A program made the position numbers and the translations under genes. From positions 1-25,837 of the forward strand of contig JAGWBY010000062.1 in the NCBI GenBank assembly GCA_021295675.1: 25,837 nucleotides of DNA, in the 5' to 3' direction. Under the pieces are notes generated by a model, which ran no database searches, was not told the origin of the DNA, and saw nothing but the letters and a program-made list of their open reading frames with translations. This DNA is from Candidatus Latescibacterota bacterium. GTDB lineage: Bacteria; Latescibacterota; UBA2968; UBA8231. Shown piece by piece: positions 23,056 through 25,837 of this stretch (the first letter of the stretch is position 1; the number at the start of each line of letters is the position of its first letter).

Positions 23056-23673
23056 CTACGCGCGGTTTTCACTGTCCAAGATTTCGGCTAACTCGCGCGC
23101 GGTTTGTGCGGCGTCGCAGAAGAGAACCGTCTCCAAGCCCAACTCCGCAGCCGCGGCCACGCACTGCGGGTTGTCATCGATTAACACGGCTTCTCGCGGC
23201 TCACAGCCAATCTGCTCCAGCGCGTAGCAGAAGGCCGCCGGATCGGGTTTGAGCAGGCCGATCTCCTGCGAGAGGAACACTTGCTCAAAGACATCGAGGG
23301 TCGTGCAAACGCGCTGGATGCCGCGCCAGAGCAATTCGTTGTTGTTGGACAGCGCGTACAGGGGGTACTCGGCGGCTAGCTGCCTGAGCAGGGGAGCGAC
23401 GCCCTCAATCTCGTGCAAGATCAACCCTTCAAAGACGCGGCCCAATGCGTCGTCAGGGGCGCGTAAGCCAGTGCCCTTGCGCAAGGCAGCGAGGAAGGCC
23501 GCTGCGCCAATTTCGCCGCGTTCAAAGGCGAGAAACTCGGCGCTGTTGCTAAACCACTGCTCCAAGTGCCGAACATGGCTAGGGTCAGTGCCTCCGAACA
23601 AAAGAGACAATCCAGGCAGACCGGCGGTGCGCACTACGGTGTCACAAAGATCGAAGATCAGGGCGCGGATCAC
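23056..23673 (-). CDS. HAD-like hydrolase with Cys at the acid/base position
   Basis: A 205-residue HAD subfamily IA protein. Motif I reads FDLCDTVV: nucleophile Asp8 is present but residue 10, normally the Asp acid/base, is Cys. Motif II is the Ser of ALSNNN, motif III the Lys of LLKPDP, motif IV LIDDNPQCV. The cap region (about 15-90) is helical. The substitution may lower phosphatase activity or mark a haloacid-dehalogenase-like or non-hydrolytic role. The start is GTG at 23673, overlapping the HrpA TGA as GTGA, so translation is coupled to the helicase gene. The substrate is unknown. Confidence 0.85.
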   Translation of the reverse strand: MIRALIFDLCDTVVRTAGLPGLSLLFGGTDPSHVRHLEQWFSNSAEFLAFERGEIGAAAFLAALRKGTGLRAPDDALGRVFEGLILHEIEGVAPLLRQLAAEYPLYALSNNNELLWRGIQRVCTTLDVFEQVFLSQEIGLLKPDPAAFCYALEQIGCEPREAVLIDDNPQCVAAAAELGLETVLFCDAAQTARELAEILDSENRA

Positions 23674-25837
23674 CGGATTTGACGAATCTGCTCAATCTTC
23701 TTGTCGAGCCGCTTGGGGGAAATCGGGTGGGCGGTGCCTAGCTCTTGGGCGAAGACCGAGACGCGATATTCTTCCAGCATCCAGCGCAATTCCTCGATTT
23801 GGGCCGCTCGTTCGGGCGAATTGGTCTCCCCGGCGAGCTTTTCCAACTGGCTCTGGTACATCTCGATCAACTCAGCTTTCTGTGCATCCTTGCGCGGATC
23901 GGTCGCAGCGCGTTCGGCGCGCATCTCGACGGCTTTTAGGTAGCGAATTAAGTGACTGAGACGGTGGAAGGGAACGCGGGCGAGGAAATCGTCGGGCAGC
24001 AGCCGCTCCAAGTCCGCGTCCAGCCCGCGATAGGACTGGCCTGAGAGGAGAATTTCGCGGCGGGCTTCGAGCAAGCTATCGACCGTGGAGATGAAGCGCG
24101 CGGCCAAGCCGCGCAGCCGCTGCTTGGCCTGCATCAGCACGGCGTCGAAATCCTCTTGGCGCAGGGGTAGGATTTGCTCGCGGTGGAAGAGATAGCGCTC
24201 GAGATGTTCAAATGCTTGGGTACGCAGTTCTAGAGAACTACCTTGGTAGCGCGCCTTGAACTGCGCCAACTCTTGGAGCTCGCGCTGGAGCCACGCTAGC
24301 TCGTCGCGCAACGCCAAGGCGCAGAGGCCCAAGAAACCCTCCCGCGAGCGGGCTTCGGCTTCGGCGCGACTTTTGTAGAGCCTCAGCGCCACGCCGCCTT
24401 CGTCACAGCGGAGGCCAGGCCATCCATAAAGCGGTACTCCACCCGCTTGGGTCACCTCTATTCGTTCGGGCAGATCGCCGAAATCCCAAGTAGTTATCCC
24501 TTCCCGTTCCCACTGTTGGGCCGCCTTTTTCCAAGCGTCTAGTTCGACGGGGGTGTCGTGCTGTTCAAGGCGTTGGGTCAGTTGCTGCAAATCGCGGCCG
24601 GCCGCAACAGACTGCTCGTTGGTTCCTTGGACATCGACGCGCATCTTGAGATGGTCGGGCAAGTCATCGGCGTTCCAGTCCGACACTTGGATTTGGATAT
24701 GGTAGTGCTGGCGGATGTGGTCTTGCAGCGACTCCAAAAAGGTGGGATGTGTCGGCCTGAGCGCGGCCGCAATGCGCTGGGCTTTTTCCGGGATCGGCAC
24801 CAGCTGCTTGCGAACAGATTTGGGCAACGAGCGCAGCAGGACGGTAACTTTCTCTTCGAGCAGGCCCGGCACCAGCCATTCGAGTATTTCAGGATCCACG
24901 GCGTGGGCCAGTTTGTAGGGCAATTTGACGGTGATGCCGTCCTCGTCTTGTCCCGGGCGATAGGCGTAGCTAAGTGCTAGTTTATTGCCATCGAGGTCCA
25001 GTGCGTCTGGAAAGGCCTGCTGGTCGAAGTCGGCGCGAGTGGTGCCGAGCAAGTCTTCCTCCTCCATCAGCAGGAAGTCGTCGGCTTTGTCTTTGAGGAA
25101 CCGGTTGAGGTCGGGCAGCGAGGAAACGTCGTCGAGATACCGGGAGTAAAAGCGGGCCGCGGCCTCTTCGACGTGGACATCGGCCAAGCCGCGGGCGCGG
25201 GTCTGCCAAGTTTCGATCTTCTGACATAGGCGCGTGTTGTGCGCGAGGAACTTGTGCGGAGTATGCACCGTCCCAGGCACCAACGCCTCGCGGATGAATA
25301 TCTCGGTGGCCTCGCGAGCGTTGATGCGGCTATAAGGGATGCGGCGGCTGAGCACTTCGAGACCGTAGAGGATCAGCTTTTCCCGCACCAGCACCCGTCC
25401 CGAGCGCGGGTTGAAGTAGGGCTGGTCGTAGGAAGCGCGACACAAGTGGCTGCCTAGTTCAGCGAGCCATTCGGGCTGGATGCGGGCGACAGTGCGGGCG
25501 AACAGGCGCGAGGTCTCGACGATCTCGGCCGCGACCAGCCAGCCGGGGGGGCCGCTCTCGACTGGCTTCTTGCCCTTGTTGGAGCGGAACAGTCCCGAGC
25601 CGGGAAAAACCATCACCTCGCGGTTGCGCGCTGCCTGATAGACATTGCCTTCCTCTTGGCGCGCCACACTCGAAAGCAGGCCGGTAAGCACCGCGCGGTG
25701 GATCGCGTCGTACCCAGCGGGTTCTCGGTTGAAGCGAAAGCCTTTTATCTCTTTCAGAGTCTCGCGGATCTGCGCGTGGATATCGCGCCATTCGCGCATC
25801 CGCATGTAGGAGAGGTAGTGCGCCTTGCAGAATTTGC
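23670..25837 (-). CDS. hrpA: HrpA-type DEAH-box ATP-dependent RNA helicase, C-terminal part (partial)
   Basis: About 722 codons of the C-terminal half of HrpA. The reading frame remains open to the right edge (KFCKAHYLSY before MRMREW), so the Met at 25805 is internal and the helicase core with DEAH box lies outside the window. The visible part matches the OB-fold region and the long DUF3418 C-terminal domain: RDIHAQIRETLKEI, GLLSSVARQEEGNVYQAARN, FPGSGLFRSNKGKKPVES and ending RLDKKIEQIRQIR. HrpA family helicases act on mRNA and on stalled ribosomes in the cytoplasm. The last bases of its stop are shared with the GTG of the HAD gene, which is therefore cotranscribed. Confidence 0.93.
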   Translation of the reverse strand, partial: KFCKAHYLSYMRMREWRDIHAQIRETLKEIKGFRFNREPAGYDAIHRAVLTGLLSSVARQEEGNVYQAARNREVMVFPGSGLFRSNKGKKPVESGPPGWLVAAEIVETSRLFARTVARIQPEWLAELGSHLCRASYDQPYFNPRSGRVLVREKLILYGLEVLSRRIPYSRINAREATEIFIREALVPGTVHTPHKFLAHNTRLCQKIETWQTRARGLADVHVEEAAARFYSRYLDDVSSLPDLNRFLKDKADDFLLMEEEDLLGTTRADFDQQAFPDALDLDGNKLALSYAYRPGQDEDGITVKLPYKLAHAVDPEILEWLVPGLLEEKVTVLLRSLPKSVRKQLVPIPEKAQRIAAALRPTHPTFLESLQDHIRQHYHIQIQVSDWNADDLPDHLKMRVDVQGTNEQSVAAGRDLQQLTQRLEQHDTPVELDAWKKAAQQWEREGITTWDFGDLPERIEVTQAGGVPLYGWPGLRCDEGGVALRLYKSRAEAEARSREGFLGLCALALRDELAWLQRELQELAQFKARYQGSSLELRTQAFEHLERYLFHREQILPLRQEDFDAVLMQAKQRLRGLAARFISTVDSLLEARREILLSGQSYRGLDADLERLLPDDFLARVPFHRLSHLIRYLKAVEMRAERAATDPRKDAQKAELIEMYQSQLEKLAGETNSPERAAQIEELRWMLEEYRVSVFAQELGTAHPISPKRLDKKIEQIRQIR

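Overview
The window is a G+C-rich bacterial chromosome segment, about 55-60% by eye. It is rich in sugar-acid and small-molecule enzymes of the enolase, Gfo/Idh/MocA, xylose-isomerase-like TIM-barrel, cupin, phytanoyl-CoA dioxygenase and lactonase families. It also carries large secreted proteins with discoidin-like regions and FlgD-like C-terminal domains. This mixture recalls uncultured heterotrophs such as Latescibacterota or Poribacteria, but no marker gene here fixes the taxonomy, so that is inference.

Left part (1-4100). The tail of an unknown gene is followed by a palindromic intergenic repeat. Next comes a galactonate-dehydratase-like enolase-superfamily gene broken by two +1 frameshifts, each in a GGGG run. 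On the minus strand follow a HAD phosphatase and a secreted, degenerate metallophosphoesterase.

Island (about 4100-8300). This block is more A+T-rich in its two central genes and full of gene debris. It holds a 42-codon duplicate of the start of the HAD gene, a secreted DUF6528-like protein and an attC-like integron recombination site. A secreted glycerophosphodiester phosphodiesterase, a decayed transposase, an unrecognised protein and a 49-codon fragment of an ECF sigma factor complete it. An attC-like site between the DUF6528 and phosphodiesterase genes, and a weaker one after the DUF6528 gene at similar spacing, suggest remnants of an integron cassette array without an integrase.

Minus-strand operons (8296-18010). 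Gfo/Idh/MocA oxidoreductase, a D-cysteine desulfhydrase/cysteate-lyase-like PLP enzyme and a TauE/SafE exporter are translationally coupled and end in a short terminator. The enzyme/exporter pair resembles sulfonate desulfonation modules. A second tight run follows: a PhyH dioxygenase with no visible canonical start, two tandem secreted proteins with FlgD-like tails, a HicA/HicB toxin-antitoxin pair and a YbhE-type lactonase.

Plus-strand run (18137-23046). A bicupin, a DUF3500 protein and a GlgE-like GH13 enzyme are closely spaced. A second copy of the palindromic repeat lies just before a sugar isomerase/epimerase-like gene. The window closes on the minus strand with a GTG-started HAD protein overlapping the 3' end of an HrpA-type RNA helicase, whose 5' part lies outside.

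No rRNA, tRNA or CRISPR array was seen.
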